Shown in pieces: positions 24,353 to 35,699 of a DNA stretch of 64,000 nucleotides. The notes below the pieces were generated by a model, which searched no databases, was not told where the DNA came from, and saw only the letters and a list, made by a program, of their open reading frames with translations. How positions within the stretch are numbered: the first letter of the stretch is position 1; each line of letters starts with the position of its first letter. The stretch comes from Setophaga petechia (lineage: Eukaryota > Chordata > Aves > Passeriformes > Parulidae), in contig JANCRA010000033.1 in NCBI GenBank assembly GCA_024362935.1, positions 4,731,001 through 4,795,000 of the forward strand, in the 5' to 3' direction. Both the position numbers and the translations under genes were made by a program.

Positions 24353-27300
24353 GGTGCTTCCTTCAGCTTCCCTTCTTCCCCAGGTTCTGCTGTGAACCTC
24401 TCCAGCAAACAGGGATGAAGGTAAGAAAGCAATAAGCGGGAAAATCAATTTGCACTGCATCTGACCAGTAAAATTCAGAGCTTTTTGAAAATCAGGGCTG
24501 AGGCTGTGCAGTGCTAATGGCACACAGGGCTGCACATGGTAGAGCAGGACACTCAGTGGGATGCTGTTTGGAGTTGGTTCCAGAGCCAGCCCCACAGGCA
24601 CAGAGTCAAAAGTGAACAGGGAAAACCTCTCATCCTGCCCCAGAACTCTCATTTCTTTTGCTGCCACAACAGGGAGATTTAAAACCTCCTCCAGCTGAAG
24701 TGCCATGAAAACATGAATTTACTTGTATGGCTTTAAGAGGTGTTTAATCTATGTGGAAAAAGAACCTAAAACTGGCAGCAGTTCTTTTCAGGGGATGTCT
24801 GCCAGCTAAAGAGTTTACTAGACCTAAATAATGTGGCTATAATGGACTTACTCCTGGTACCAGATCCCACGTGGATGCCAAAATCCAAAGCAGACATCCC
24901 TGACTGGCAGAAGCAACATGAAAACTTGGCAGTGGAGAATGCATAATAAACCAGATCCACAGGCTGATTAAAGCAGCTGCAAGGACAGTGATGAGCAAAG
25001 CTGGGAAATAGTTCTAAGAATTCTATTTTAGAGGCCACACAGGGCTTTATGCCTCGATGGCAAGAGGTGAGATGTGCCTGGTGTTGGGATGGTGAGGACA
25101 CACAGTGTCACCCTGCAGAATGTCTCACCTGCTGCTCTTCCTGATTATGTGCTGCCCTGAACAATCTGTAATTGCTGGAAGAATATCAGTCATTACCTCT
25201 TAGAGCTGTTGTGGAGCTTAAGTGGTGCAGGTTAATATGTGCAAGAACCAAATTTCATTAATGTTGTTTGAATAATTACTTTTTTTATTTTTCTTACAAG
25301 GAATCCTGATTGTTCACATTCAATCTAATTCCACTCAGGAATGTCCACTAAAATTTGAATACTCAAAGCAAATACAGAGGAACTTTTTCAAAACCAGAGA
25401 TGTTAAATTACTGCAATCAAATAGGCCTTTACAATTCAGAATATTCTGTGATTCTGTGAAATACTTTTTCCAGGAAGCTTGTTCCAGTTCAGAAAGGATC
25501 ATTCTCCTGTAATGATCCCAGCAAAACCATAGCTCACACTGGTCTCTGAGGGTACAAATGGTTACAATGCCCTGTTCTGGGACAGAACTTGAACTTCTCT
25601 CAATCAGTCAACAAATAAAACCACTTGGAGAACTAACGGCTTCCAAAAAAGAAATGCCAGTTTGCTTTAGACAGTTTGCCAAACAGGACTAGGAGTGAAA
25701 TGTGTTGAGTGATTTATTACAAGTGATTTGCCAGCTCGAGCAAGTGCATCACTGCTCTCCTTAATTTAAAGACAGAAAATGAATTCAAAGAGATGCAGAG
25801 ATGCTCTAAAGCAGCTTGAACCCACCACGAAAGACCAGGGCTCCAGATTGCCACCCAGCAAGGTCTCTGCACGTCACACTGCACATCAGCACTGCCCTTT
25901 CTCTCCTGCCTCTTCCATCATTTGTCTTTTTTTAAACCTCTGCGCAGCTCGGGCCGGCTCACACGCTGTGCCATGGCTTCCATTAACGCACTTCAAACCT
26001 GACTTGCAGCTGCTTTGCTTATTCACTCCAGAGCCCTCCCCGGCCCAGGGCCCTGCCTCACGTTGTGTGATGCTTCCCTGTGCTCAGAGGAATGGAGTGA
26101 AACCATGAAAAAACCTTCCTGGCTTGGCAAAGCCACTTCTGCAGCCGGATCCCCCGAGAAGGAACAGATTGGCACAGTTTGGGGTTTGGTTCTTCCTTCT
26201 CCCCCAACAGCTGCCTCTTTCTTTTAACTTTTAAATTAATCCACTAGTTAATTAAAGATATATGTATATATGAGGAAAAGCCCACAGGTGAACCTCACAT
26301 ACACATAATATATTCATGTCTTCCTACTCCTGACTTGGCTAATGGGATAAGGTATAGCCTGAATAATTGTAAGAGTGTAAGGTGCACTGAGAATTGTTTA
26401 AAGTGTAATCTCCAAAGATATGGCTAGGAAATAATCCTCTGGTTTTAGCCCTACCATGGTAACAACGAGCATCAGTTTAATCCTAGAAGGAAGATGAGTG
26501 GAAATAATGCATTTCAGTCCCATTGTTCTCAAATCAGATGGCTCAGTCTCCTCAGAGAGCAGAGAATTTGGGTTAAGTACACTGGGCTGCCACTGACAAA
26601 ACCTTCCAGGCATCTACAGGAGACATGCAGCCCTCACCACCTCAGATGAAAGTTAGGGATCATGATAAAATGCAGAGGAAATCCAGGGTTTCTATCAGGG
26701 CTTGATTTTGGCTTACTTGAACAGTACAGAGGGGAAACTGGGAGAGTTATGTCTAAACATTTACCGACTCTGGTCTTAAATCTAAATACACATACCCTCA
26801 CCTGCTTTTAGTGGGAAGGAATGGTTCTGACTCATTTCCATTTAAGTTCCCTCCCTTCAAGTGTGGGAGCATCCCAGCGACTTCAGTACCCATGCAGCTT
26901 TAAATTCCAGCTGCCCGCTGATTAACCCCACCTGAAATTCATGTTCCAAATAAAAAATTGAGCAGCTATCACATGCAAGCCTGGCAGCCAAGGGGCTGTG
27001 GAGATTGGTGTCTTGCTCTCTTCTGTCCCTCCTTCCGTGTCTCTTACATTTTTCAAGCTCAATGCTCCAGTAAACAAATGCCTCAACCCGCCGGAGCACT
27101 GGAGCACGGCAAGTGTTGATGCTGAAATCCTCTCCACGCATGGGCGTGTTGGATTTAGCACCGTGTGGAGAGCAGCAAAGCCGTGCTGAAGTCAGGAGGG
27201 GCTGCTAAAACCAGACACCGATTTCCCCAAAACTGCAAAAATAGCAGCCTCTGGCTTCCACGGTGCAGCTCCTTTTCAGAAGCCTGTGCTACACCCTGTG

Positions 27301-27801
27301 CCCGAAACTTTCTGAAATTAGGAGCTGTCACTACACTGGGGAAAAGGGCTGTGGATCAACACAAAGAACGGGGAGAGAAGGTTTTATTTCCCCTGAACTT
27401 GCTGGCCGCTTTCCAGCAGAAGGGGGGGAGATGCAGAAAATGCAGGGAAAGGGTGGAGATTTGGGGGTTTCTGGCCATGATCGGCCACCACGAGCTGCGG
27501 ACCGGGACACGGGAAGCTCCGGGCACGGGAAGGGGCGGGATTAAGCACGGAGCAGGGTTTCCCCCGGTGCAAGGTCTCTGCTCAGCGTGGCGGGGCAGGA
27601 GGGGAGCAGCGAGCGGAGCCGAGACCCCCACAAATCCCCCCTGAGCACACCCCGGGCCGGTGCGTCCCGCCAGGGCTGCCCGGGACATCCCGTTCCAGAC
27701 ATCCCATGGCCGGGACATCCCATCCCGAGCCGGACCCCGCTCCAGCCTCCCCCTCTGCCCCGCCCGACTCCGCAAAGTTCAGCCAGCCGCGGGAGGAGGC
27801 T
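24353..27801. other. Non-coding DNA, rising in GC towards NTSR1
   Basis: No gene is supported. An AT-rich (TATATG)-like patch lies near 26,255-26,275. From about 27,100 the sequence becomes CpG-rich and merges with the island around NTSR1 exon 1, so intron 1 begins inside the island. Confidence 0.6.
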
Positions 27802-27807
27802 CCTCAC
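27802..27807 (-). other. NTSR1: Splice donor of NTSR1 exon 1
   Basis: On the minus strand the coding sequence ends ...GTCATCCAG and is followed by GTGAGG, a good match to the vertebrate donor consensus. The codon before the cut is Gln222 (V-I-Q), which corresponds to the end of TM-region exon 1 in NTSR1. Translation past this point becomes low-complexity and unlike the receptor, which supports the junction. Confidence 0.9.
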
Positions 27808-28473
27808 CTGGATGACCGTCTTGAGAGTGGAGGTGTCCACGATGGCCGTGCAGATGAGGGAGTCGGGATCGCGGTCCTTGCCGTAGATCTGCCCCATGGT
27901 GAAGATCATGGGGATGGCGAGCAGGAAGGAGGCGATCCAGATGCAGCTGATGAACTTCTTGGTGCGGCTGCGGGACATGATGCTCTTGGCTTTGAAGGGG
28001 TGGCAGATGGCCATGTAGCGCTCCACGCTGAGGCTGGCGATGTTGAGCGCCGTGGCATAGGTGCAGGCGTCCCGGAGGAAGTAGTAGCCCTTGCAAACGG
28101 CCCCCCCGAAAGCCCAGGGGTGATGGACCCAGATGAAGTTGTAGAGCTCGATGGGCATGCAGAGGAGGAAGATGAGGAGGTCGGAGAAGGCGAGGCTGGC
28201 CAGGTGGTAGTGCACGGTGCTCTGCAGGTTCTGCAGCGACTTCTTCCTCACCAGCGTGTACGCCGTGATGGAGTTGCCCACGGTGCCCACCAAGAACAGA
28301 GCCAGGTAGATGACGGTCACCATCACTTTGGAGTAGATGTCGGTGTTGACGTCCAGGTCCTCCTCGTCGGGCACTTTGGGGAGCAGGTCGGAGCGGTTGG
28401 TGGCGTTGGCATAGCTGGGCTGCGGCTGCAGCGGCCCCGCGGGCACGGCCGGCGCCGTGGCGTTCGGGTGCAT
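27808..28473 (-). CDS. NTSR1: Neurotensin receptor type 1, coding exon 1 (partial gene)
   Basis: This exon encodes the first 222 residues of a class A GPCR that binds neurotensin at the plasma membrane and, in this family, signals mainly through Gq/phospholipase C. The N-terminus has no obvious signal peptide and carries N-glycosylation sequons at N4, N23 and N26. TM1 (about 50-74) has N67. TM2 has the conserved D98. C127 at the start of TM3 would pair with C208 in the second extracellular loop. TM3 ends in ERY (151-153), the form NTSR1 uses in place of DRY. W179 marks TM4. The stretches [23 protein letters not shown] and [16 protein letters not shown] match NTSR1 closely. The start at 28,473 was chosen because it begins MHPNATAP with G at -3; the frame stays open upstream only through CA repeats. 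The exon ends CAG with donor GTGAGG at 27,807-27,802, phase 0. TM5-TM7 and the C-tail are not seen in the window. NTSR2 is less likely given the loop motifs. Confidence 0.95.
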
Positions 28474-28660
28474 CCCCGGCAGCACCGCCCGGAGCCGCCG
28501 CTGCCCCCGGCGCGGAACTTGGCCGGTTTTAATGCGGCGGGAGGAGCCGGCGGTCCCGGGGCTGCCGCGCGTGTGCGAGGGCGAGACGCGCCCCCCCGCT
28601 CCGAGTCGGTGCGAGCGGCCCCGGATCCCTCCTCCCTCCTCCCTGCGGCTCCCCCGCGCA
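28474..28660 (-). promoter_or_regulatory. NTSR1: Probable NTSR1 5' UTR and core promoter region
   Basis: This GC- and CpG-rich stretch lies directly upstream of the NTSR1 start. It has the look of a CpG-island promoter that continues over exon 1. A weak TATA-like ATTAAAA occurs on the minus strand at about 28,533-28,527, only some 55-60 bases before the ATG. Beyond it the sequence passes into CA repeats. No transcription start can be fixed from sequence alone, and the TATA-like site may be chance. Confidence 0.5.
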
Positions 28661-29270
28661 CGGGGTGTGTTGTGTGTGTCTGTGTGTGTGTCTGAGTGTC
28701 CGTGTGTGTGTGTGTCTGTGTCTGTGTCTGTGTGTCTGTGTGTGCCTGTGTGTGCGCTGCGCGGAGCCCCTGCACCGCGCCGGGACAGACACACCGATAC
28801 AGACACCGGGACAGACACACCGACACACACATCCGGACACCGACACACACACACACACCGGGACACGGACACACACACCGGGACATGGACACACATACCG
28901 GGGCAGGGACACACACACACCGGGACACACGCTGGGACACGGACACACACTCACGGGGACTCGGGCACACCCCGGGACACCGACACACGCACCGGGACAC
29001 CGACACACCGACACACACACCGGGAGGGTCACGCGCACCGACACATCGACACACGCACCGGGATACCGGCACACGCGCTGGGACACATACCTGGACACGG
29101 ACACACACACCGGGACACGGACACATACACTGGGACACGGACACACAGACCGGGCCACGGACATACCCCGGGACACCGACACACGCACCGGGACACCGAC
29201 ACACACCGGGACACGCACACATTCACCCCGGTACCGGTGCACACACCCCGGGTCACGGACACACCGCCCG
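28660..29270. repeat. CA/GT-rich minisatellite upstream of NTSR1
   Basis: The left part is a (GT)n-type microsatellite (about 28,663-28,755). The rest is built from degenerate units of roughly 17-22 bases of the form CGGGACAC plus a run of CACACA and CCGACACA. The array has almost no stop codons in several frames on both strands, which explains apparent proteins of 220-470 residues rich in Thr/His/Arg or Cys/Val. Alternating purine-pyrimidine CA tracts can adopt Z-DNA. It sits about 190-800 bases upstream of the NTSR1 start codon. Confidence 0.9.
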
Positions 29271-32200
29271 CCCCGCTCCTCCGGGCCGTCCCCGCCGCTC
29301 ACCGCCATGCCCCCGGCCCCGCTGCCGAGAGGGGTTTTGCAGCCCCAGCTCTGTTTCCAAAGCCTGGCCCGTGTAGGGAGAGAGGGAGAGAGAAGGTCCC
29401 GGGCTGGGCTGCACAGCCGCTCCCCACTGAGACTGCCCCACATCCCTCTCTAAGCCAGGCATGGCTGAAGAGGGCTGGTAAGGGGCTGCTCGTGGGGCTG
29501 AGCCCCTCCTGCATCCCCACAGGGTGAGGAGAGGGATCAGGGGTGCTCTGACACTCTTGTACAACTGTAGGTACTGATGATTCCCAAATACCCACTCAGG
29601 TCCTGCTGCTGCTGGGAAAAATGCCTGTAAATGAATGGGAAAGCACATTTATAAATACCTACCTGTGCCCTGACCTACTAGGGCACCCTGAGTGCCATGG
29701 CACAGCTGCTTTTCTTTGGTCCCTATCAGTGACTTTTCCCTTAATATCTTCATATTTGGGGATGTGGGTTCCTCTATGAGCTCCCCTGCTGCAGGGACAG
29801 GGGCTGTGGGGTGTCATGGTGATGCTGAAGGTGACAAATGGATCCTCCACAGGGAAAGGTTCCCCAAGGATGGGGGTCTGTGATGGGGTTACCCTTTCAG
29901 CCACCTCTGGTGAGCTGTTTGTCCACTCAGTCACCTTTGAGAGAAAAATCTTTAAAAATGAAGAGAGGAGATGGAGGAAAATCCCACTCAGGGCATCACT
30001 GGTTTATCCAAAGACAGCCATAATTGCTCCTATGCATTGGCAGATGCTGAGTACCTTGTTTCCAACAGTCTGTGGGCTCTGTGTTCACCCAGACTGCTTA
30101 CCTACTGATGAAAGATGTCAAATTCTTCAGCCAATCAAATAATCTCATGGATACAACAGCAAACTTTCCCCAGCCATCCACCTAGAGTCAATATTCCCCC
30201 CAGTTCTGCTCCTCTTACATCCATCCAATAAGAACCCCATGGAAGACTAACCAAAATCAGATTTATTTAGTCCTGTTATTCATACCAATTTGGAGAGAAA
30301 TGTTTTCCGGCACTCATCCCACTCTAGTTTAGAGAATGACTAATAATCTCTTAACACCAATGTTCCTTCCATTTAAGCTCTTTTATTAGGAAATTTCTAT
30401 TAGTTGAGAGGAGTTTGTCAGAGCTGCTGTTCCCAGCTGGTCTCCCCAATTGCTCCTGAGCCTTGGACAAGGTCTTGGGATGGATCAGGAGTATTTATCC
30501 TGGAAAAGGAGCGTGGAACGTGAGGTAAGTTGGTGGGGTGTACTGAAGGAGAGCTGCAGCTGGGATGCAAACCTTCTCCTGGCTGCCCACTGTCCCCAGC
30601 CCTGAGCCCCCAGGCGGGGATGAGCACAGAGTCCAGATTTAAGCACAAACCCACAGTTATGGATAAAGCAGCTCTCCCACAGATGCAGAGAGCGAGTTCC
30701 TTTGGGATCTTCATCTGTATCGAAGAGTTATTGTCCCTTCTGGTGCTGTAACTTCATTTTGGCCTTGTGAAAAGCTGTTGCTATTCCCACAAACAAGATA
30801 CCCATCTGCTGGTCTAATTTTGCAGTGTGGATGTGCACGTTTATATCAATAGCTGTCTGCAGAAATGCTCTGGTTTGGGTTTTTCTGCCTCATCTTTCTG
30901 CACACAGACGATGCTCAGGCATGGCTACAAGGAGAGAACTGCCCCAGCAGCTCTTCCTGAGTGCTCCATGTGCTGCCTCCTCCACTTTCCCTCCATGCCA
31001 ACCACTGAATATCAAGAGATATAATTTTTAAATAATTCTAATTGCAAACTGAAAGAGCAGGTACCTGGAAATAATGTGGCTGTTGATCTACAATCAGCAC
31101 TTCAACAGGCTGGTGCAGTTTGTACCGACCAAATCTCTCCTTTCCTTAAAGTGCATGGGGAAGTTGGTAGGGACCACCCCAAAAATGGACTGAGTGTTCC
31201 CATCTGGAATGGCCTCAGCAGCACATTTCTATGAGCTAATTAATTTCGTAAATTCTAATAATTCCTTGTCAAACCTGCCTCAGCCACACGAGAAGGATTC
31301 TCAGACAGCTCTGTTTGTCACAGGCAGGGTGCTGAGCACAGAGCTTGTCCTCCAGGCAGGGATCAACCTTTCCACCTTTCCACGAAATTTTTACCCAGGC
31401 AGATTCTCCCCTCTGTCCTCACCTGGCTTTTACAGAGCTGGGCTGGTCCAGCCTGAGGCCAGCCCTGCTCTCCCCCAGGAAGGCACCCAAAATATCTCCC
31501 CCTTTCCCACCTCACTCCCATCCCTTTCCTGCCTCTCCATGTAGCACCTCTTGTCTCTCCCGGCTGCCTGCTCGTGCCCTGTGGGAATTGTGAATTCCCT
31601 TTCTACAAAATGAATGACAAAAACATCTCTTCTCACCTTCACTCCTGCTCCCAGCAAGGTTTTAATCCACATTCCCCTCCCAGCCAAGGCAGAGGCGGAT
31701 GAACAGATTCCTTCTGGTGCTCCAAAGCCTCCACCACAAATCCCCAGTGTTTGTTTCGGAACCAGCCGACCTTTTAGCTAATCTGGGCTCGTTTTAATAT
31801 ATTTTGTGTGTGTGTGTCTGAGGCTTAAAAAAGGAAAAGAATCATGGAAACTAAAAAAACTCCTGATCTCAAATGTTACTGCAAGGCATTTACTTAAAAT
31901 CTTGCAGGAAAATGTCACCCAAAGACCTCATCTATTTAAACTGCCTGGACTTCAAGCCGAGGGTCCCACTGTGCCTCAGATGTGAAGCCTCGCTCCCCTT
32001 TTATGGAGACTCAAGTATTTTTCATCTTTCCTTTTTCCAGGTGATTCCACTCACTAGGAATTTTTCATGTTAATCTTATTCCTGCCCAGTTTCAATGGGA
32101 GGGATTTTTCTGAGGGGCATGGGGAGAGCAAAGGGAAAGCTCTGCAAGAGGTTGGTGCTAAGAGACAGCATCAACCTTTTTCCCATGGAGCACCCAGCCC

Positions 32201-33524
32201 CAAACCCCAGCTGGAGCAGGTTTGTGAGGCAGGGGATGCCAGACTGATGGAAGCCTTTAAAATCACTTCCCAGTGGGCTCACTATAGACAAGCTCTCCCC
32301 TAAAAGTCTGGAGTGTCTAAGATGAGTTGGGAAGGTAAAATCCTGGAGTGTACAGGGGTTTCTTCGGGGCATGCTGTGCCTGAAAAGCGAGGAAGTGAGG
32401 GAGAAAGGGGTGGTAGAAAAAGAGACATTGATCAGCATTGTTGGTGGCAATATTGACTGGATCATTACTTACAGGCACTCCTACACTCAGCTTATTGCAA
32501 AATAAAGTGTTGGATTGGCTGAGCAATAAACAATATTTACTGCTTTTGGCTGAACTGTTTTCAGAAGAGTGTTTTAAATCAAACCAGTTGATACACAGGA
32601 AATTTATTGACTCTGGTTTTCATGGCAGATTCACCTGCTGAGGCTCTGCAGTGTGAGCACGTCGGGGTGTGGGTTGGCAGAGAGGACAGACATGCCCAGA
32701 GCAGAGCAATGATTACACACCCCAGCATGTGTGTTCTTGGGTAGCTTTAAAAAAGAAAAAGGCAGCCCAAAACCCAGGACACGCTGTGATGTGTATGGTG
32801 CTATTGGAAAGAAAATCACTCTGAAGAAGATTCAGTCTCTGGGAAGGAAGAATTGGGAAATAAGGTGTCAAGGCAACTTTTACAGGTCCTGTACTCTGTG
32901 TGTTACATGGTCAAATTCAGTCCTTTATTGAGGCAAAAGCCCTTCTAAGATAGTGAATGTACTGGCTGACAGACCTGGTCTCAAACATCAGAGAGTGATG
33001 CATTAACTGGACACACACAGGAGATACCAACTGCTTTAGTTTGGAGATAAAGGAGTTTGGGGTCCCTTGGGCTGGTACTGCAACAAGCCCAAATCTGATT
33101 CCTCATAGCAATAAATGGATTTTGCCTTTATATATGCAGTACAAGTGCTCACCACACAGACAGTCGTGCTGCACACAGGGTTTCTCTTTGGAAATCCCGG
33201 GGTTTATTCCAAGAACAAATACCAAAAAAAGGGACAATGGATCTAAATGGAAACTTTGCACTCGCTGTGGCTGTGACCCTGCATCGTAGCCCCAAGCAGG
33301 CACATGCAGATGGGCTGTTCCTGGGTTCCCCAGGGTTTAATCTGCTTTTGCAGCAGCTCTGCCAGCTGTGCTCCCAACAGCTCCACGCAGCGGTGCTGGC
33401 TCTGAGCACAGCCCTGCCTGCCAGGAGGCTCCAGCCCAGCCCAGCCCCTTCACACCACACCAGCATCCTTCAGGAGGTCTCGGCACTCAATTCTCAGATT
33501 AACCTCATTTTCTCAGCCCTCCTC
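29271..33524. other. Non-coding DNA upstream of NTSR1
   Basis: About 4 kb without a recognisable exon, RNA gene or mobile element. A short (GT)n run lies at about 31,806-31,818. Any distal regulatory elements of NTSR1 could be here, but none can be named from sequence. Confidence 0.5.
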
Positions 33525-34025
33525 TGTAAGAACCGAAATGAGAGATGTGGGACTCCAGGCAGCTCTCCAAAACGCAGTTTATTCCATCCAAGAGGTTACA
33601 GCAGTCCAGGGTTGTGGGTGACAGAGCTGTGCCTAGAGCTGTCAGCTCCAGCTGCAGGCAGGCTGGGAGACCCTCTGGTTTTGGTTACAATGCATTATAG
33701 AGATCCCAATGGCCCAGCAGCAAACCAGAGCCCATGTCCCAATCCATTCTGCCTTCAGGGATGTGGTGGGTGCTGGGCAGTGCAGCTGCCAGGGCCCATA
33801 GCAGCCCAGCACTTTCTCTCTTTCTCCCAGAATTTCCTGCTGCTTGGAGCAGACGTTCGCTTCCAGCCCCGGGGATGAAGACGGGGTGATGAGAGCCCTT
33901 CAGCACTAAATCTGCTCCATTCACCACTTTGCTCTTCCCTGCCTGAGCCGAAGACCACCAGTCCTGCCACTGTCCTGCACTGCTGCCTTGGCCCAGACCC
34001 TCCATCCTCCTGCTGGGGCCTCACC
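33525..34025 (-). mobile_element. Possible LTR or ERV 3' end, minus orientation
   Basis: Read on the minus strand there is a TATA-like TCTATAATGC near 33,700, then a GGATGGAATAAACTGCG polyadenylation-type site near 33,575, then an end ...TTCGGTTCTTACA at 33,525. That order (TATA, AATAAA, terminal CA) suits an LTR 3' half. The 5' end and target duplication could not be fixed, and no internal gene is visible. It contains one copy of the 59-bp repeat shared with 42,588-42,646. Confidence 0.4.
33890..33948. repeat. 59-bp direct repeat, left copy
   Basis: The segment starts TGAGAGCCCTTCAGC and ends TTCCCTGCCTGAGC. It recurs at 42,588-42,646 in the same orientation with one difference (CCATT versus CCTTT), while the sequence on both outer sides differs. 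The two copies bracket the pseudogene/minisatellite block. Confidence 0.92.
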
Positions 34026-34587
34026 CAGTGCTACCATGAGCTGGGGGTCCCCTGCCCTGGGTCACCCCCTCCCCTCCCCTCTGAGCAGTAATAAAGGCGT
34101 TGGTGCTGGGGCTGTGCTCTTGGTGTCACTGTCTGCACCTCGGGCCACACAGGGCCAGATGGGAGCTGGATTGGGACCACCTGGTTTGGCTGTTTCCTTG
34201 GCCATGGCAAGGCACCATGGAACACCTGTGTCCTGCTGTCCTGTGCCTTCACTCCTGCCTTGGGGCAGAGTGGTTGGAAAAAGCACAGTGGCTTAAGGAG
34301 GAGATTCTGCACAGGGAGAAACTGCTCAAAGGCCCTGATGCCTACCATGACCTCTCTGTGCTGAAGTTCCTGTAGGTCTAGGGACAACCACAGTTGCCAC
34401 TGATCCTGACCATTGCCCAGTCCTATGGGTGACAATGAACTTCTCCTGTCTGGATATGGCTAAGAGAGGCTTTATTTTGGGCTGATGACTTCTCTTTCCA
34501 AGTTCTCTCCAAACCCAGGGAGGCTGCTCTCACTTTTCTTGCTGAGCCCACAGGTTTTCCTTGGTGTTTCCCCAGCCCACTTACACC

Positions 34588-34593
34588 TGCCAG
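34588..34593 (+). repeat. Target-site duplication, left copy (TGCCAG)
   Basis: TGCCAG precedes the LTR start at 34,594 and is repeated exactly at 35,070-35,075 after the LTR end. Confidence 0.85.
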
Positions 34594-35069
34594 TGTGAGG
34601 CTGGAGAGCAGCAGCAGTCCTGCCTCTGGCATTGGTACAAGCTGCCCGTGGAATTCCCAGGCTGGCAGTGACAGAGAGCTGGAAACTGGGCTGTTGCCTC
34701 CCAGTTTCCACTGCTACTTCCCTGCCTACAGAGAGAGGCACCACCTGTGCCTCTGTGTTGGGCCATGTGCCCACGGTGCCAGCAGCACAGCAGAAGGGGG
34801 ATGAAGAGAGAAAAACAAGCAGGATGGGACTTCATAAGCTAAAGCTATAACTGGAAAATTAACTCCAATATGCAAATGGAGTAAAACTTATAAAGGTGAG
34901 AGGCCCCATGAGTGGTCGTGCATTTTGGGACCATTTTGGTTCATCTTGGGTGCAGCCCTGGCTGGGCTCTTGTGCTGCCCAAGGTGGATCCATTGAGGCC
35001 TTTTAATAAATCCCTGCTCTATTCTTTAACTCCATCCAGCCTCTGTTCTAGGTCAGCCTTCTCAAGGCA
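34594..35069 (+). mobile_element. Solo LTR, family 2, with perfect 6-bp TSD
   Basis: This 476-base element begins TGTGAGGCTGGAG and ends CTTCTCAAGGCA. A TATA-type ACTTATAAAGG at about 34,887-34,897 is followed by a GTGGATCCATTGAGGCC block and TTTTAATAAATCCC near 35,000, which give a promoter and polyadenylation signal in LTR order. The exact flanking TGCCAG hexamers fix both ends and suggest class II/ERVK-like integration. There is no second LTR or internal region. It lies immediately left of the RBM42-like fragment. Confidence 0.9.
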
Positions 35070-35162
35070 TGCCAGGATGCAGGAGTGAGGGGCTGGCAAA
35101 GGCACAGGATCCAAACCTCCTGAGTGAAGCCTGGCCAGCACATTGGGGTTGTTTGGGATATT

Positions 35163-35650
35163 GGGGACATTGGGGCTACGGCTCTGTGTCCTTCAAGGAC
35201 CCCAACGACTGCGTCAGGGCCATGCATAAGATGAACGGTGACAGGGGACACCGAGGGGACACTGGGGACATCCAGGGGACATTTGGGATGTTGGGGACAT
35301 CAAGGATGTCAGGGGCATTGGGGACATTGGAGACATTGGGGACACTGGGGACATTGAGGGGATTAGGGACATTGGGGATATTTGGGGACATCGGGGCCAT
35401 GGTGAGAACCTTGAGGACCCCTGAACTCCCAGCCCCTCCCAGTACATCCCAGTTCCCTCCCAGTTTGTCCCAGTTGGGGTTATCTCAGTCCTAGTCCCCC
35501 CCAATCCCCTCCCAGGCCCTCCCAGTATATCCCAATCCCCTCCCAGTCCCTCCCAGTGCTCCCAGTAATCCCAGTTTGGTTCCCCTCAGGGAAGTACGTG
35601 GGCAAGTACACCTCAATGTCTGGCAGAGGAGAGATGCGGAAGGATACATG
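35163..35650 (+). pseudogene. RBM42: RBM42-like RRM fragment, unprocessed and degenerate
   Basis: Two exon-like pieces flank a GT-AG intron. The left piece (35,163-35,237) encodes GYG-VSFKDPND-VRAM-KMN, which matches the RNP1 half of the RBM42 RNA-recognition motif. Joined across the intron, the frame reads MNGKYVG exactly at the expected junction. The right piece (35,590-35,650) then drifts: one extra codon, with only scattered positions such as M-KD kept. The left piece has no AG acceptor (it is preceded by ATTGGG), RNP1 Phe is replaced by Ser and a Tyr by Cys. No other RBM42 exons are seen nearby. Because the intron is kept, this is a DNA-level duplication and not a retrocopy. Identification is from family memory, without a database search. 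Confidence 0.75.
35238..35589 (+). repeat. Pseudogene intron made of GGGACATT and CCCAGT minisatellites
   Basis: The 352-base intron starts GTGACAGGGG and ends CCCCTCAG. Its left half (to about 35,400) is a degenerate GGGGACATT repeat of 9-12 bases. Its right half (about 35,440-35,570) is a CCCTCCCAGT-type repeat of about 10 bases. Such GC-rich expansions are typical of short introns in GC-rich bird genes. Confidence 0.85.
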
Positions 35651-35699
35651 CAAAATTGGGGATTTAAGCCAGAAAAAACACCAAAAAAAACCCCTAAAA

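Larger units (their letters stand above)
27450..28660. promoter_or_regulatory. NTSR1: CpG island spanning NTSR1 exon 1
   Basis: CG dinucleotides are frequent across this interval and rare a kilobase away on the intron side. The island covers the first coding exon, the start of intron 1 and the presumed 5' UTR. This is the usual arrangement for a bird gene with a CpG-island promoter. The exact edges are estimated by eye. Confidence 0.75.

Noticed and set aside
25437..25510. Another CR1 fragment (ATTCTGTGATTCTGTG, then TCCAGGAAGCTTGTTCCAG)
   Set aside because: Only two short CR1-like words were seen, without the expected order or length. Too weak to list as an element.
27541..28950. A 469-residue minus-strand protein containing NTSR1
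   Set aside because: Only 222 residues (27,808-28,473) are NTSR1. The upstream part is translated CA repeat and the downstream part is intron read-through past a good splice donor.
28457..29527. Plus-strand 356-residue Thr/His-rich protein and similar frames at 28.6-29.4 kb
   Set aside because: They are translations of the CACACA/CGGGACAC minisatellite and lie antisense to NTSR1 and its promoter. They are stop-free only because of the repeat composition.
34082..34150. A gene 3' end with AATAAA at 34,090
   Set aside because: The AATAAA-like word stands alone with no upstream exon. It more likely belongs to LTR-derived or random sequence.
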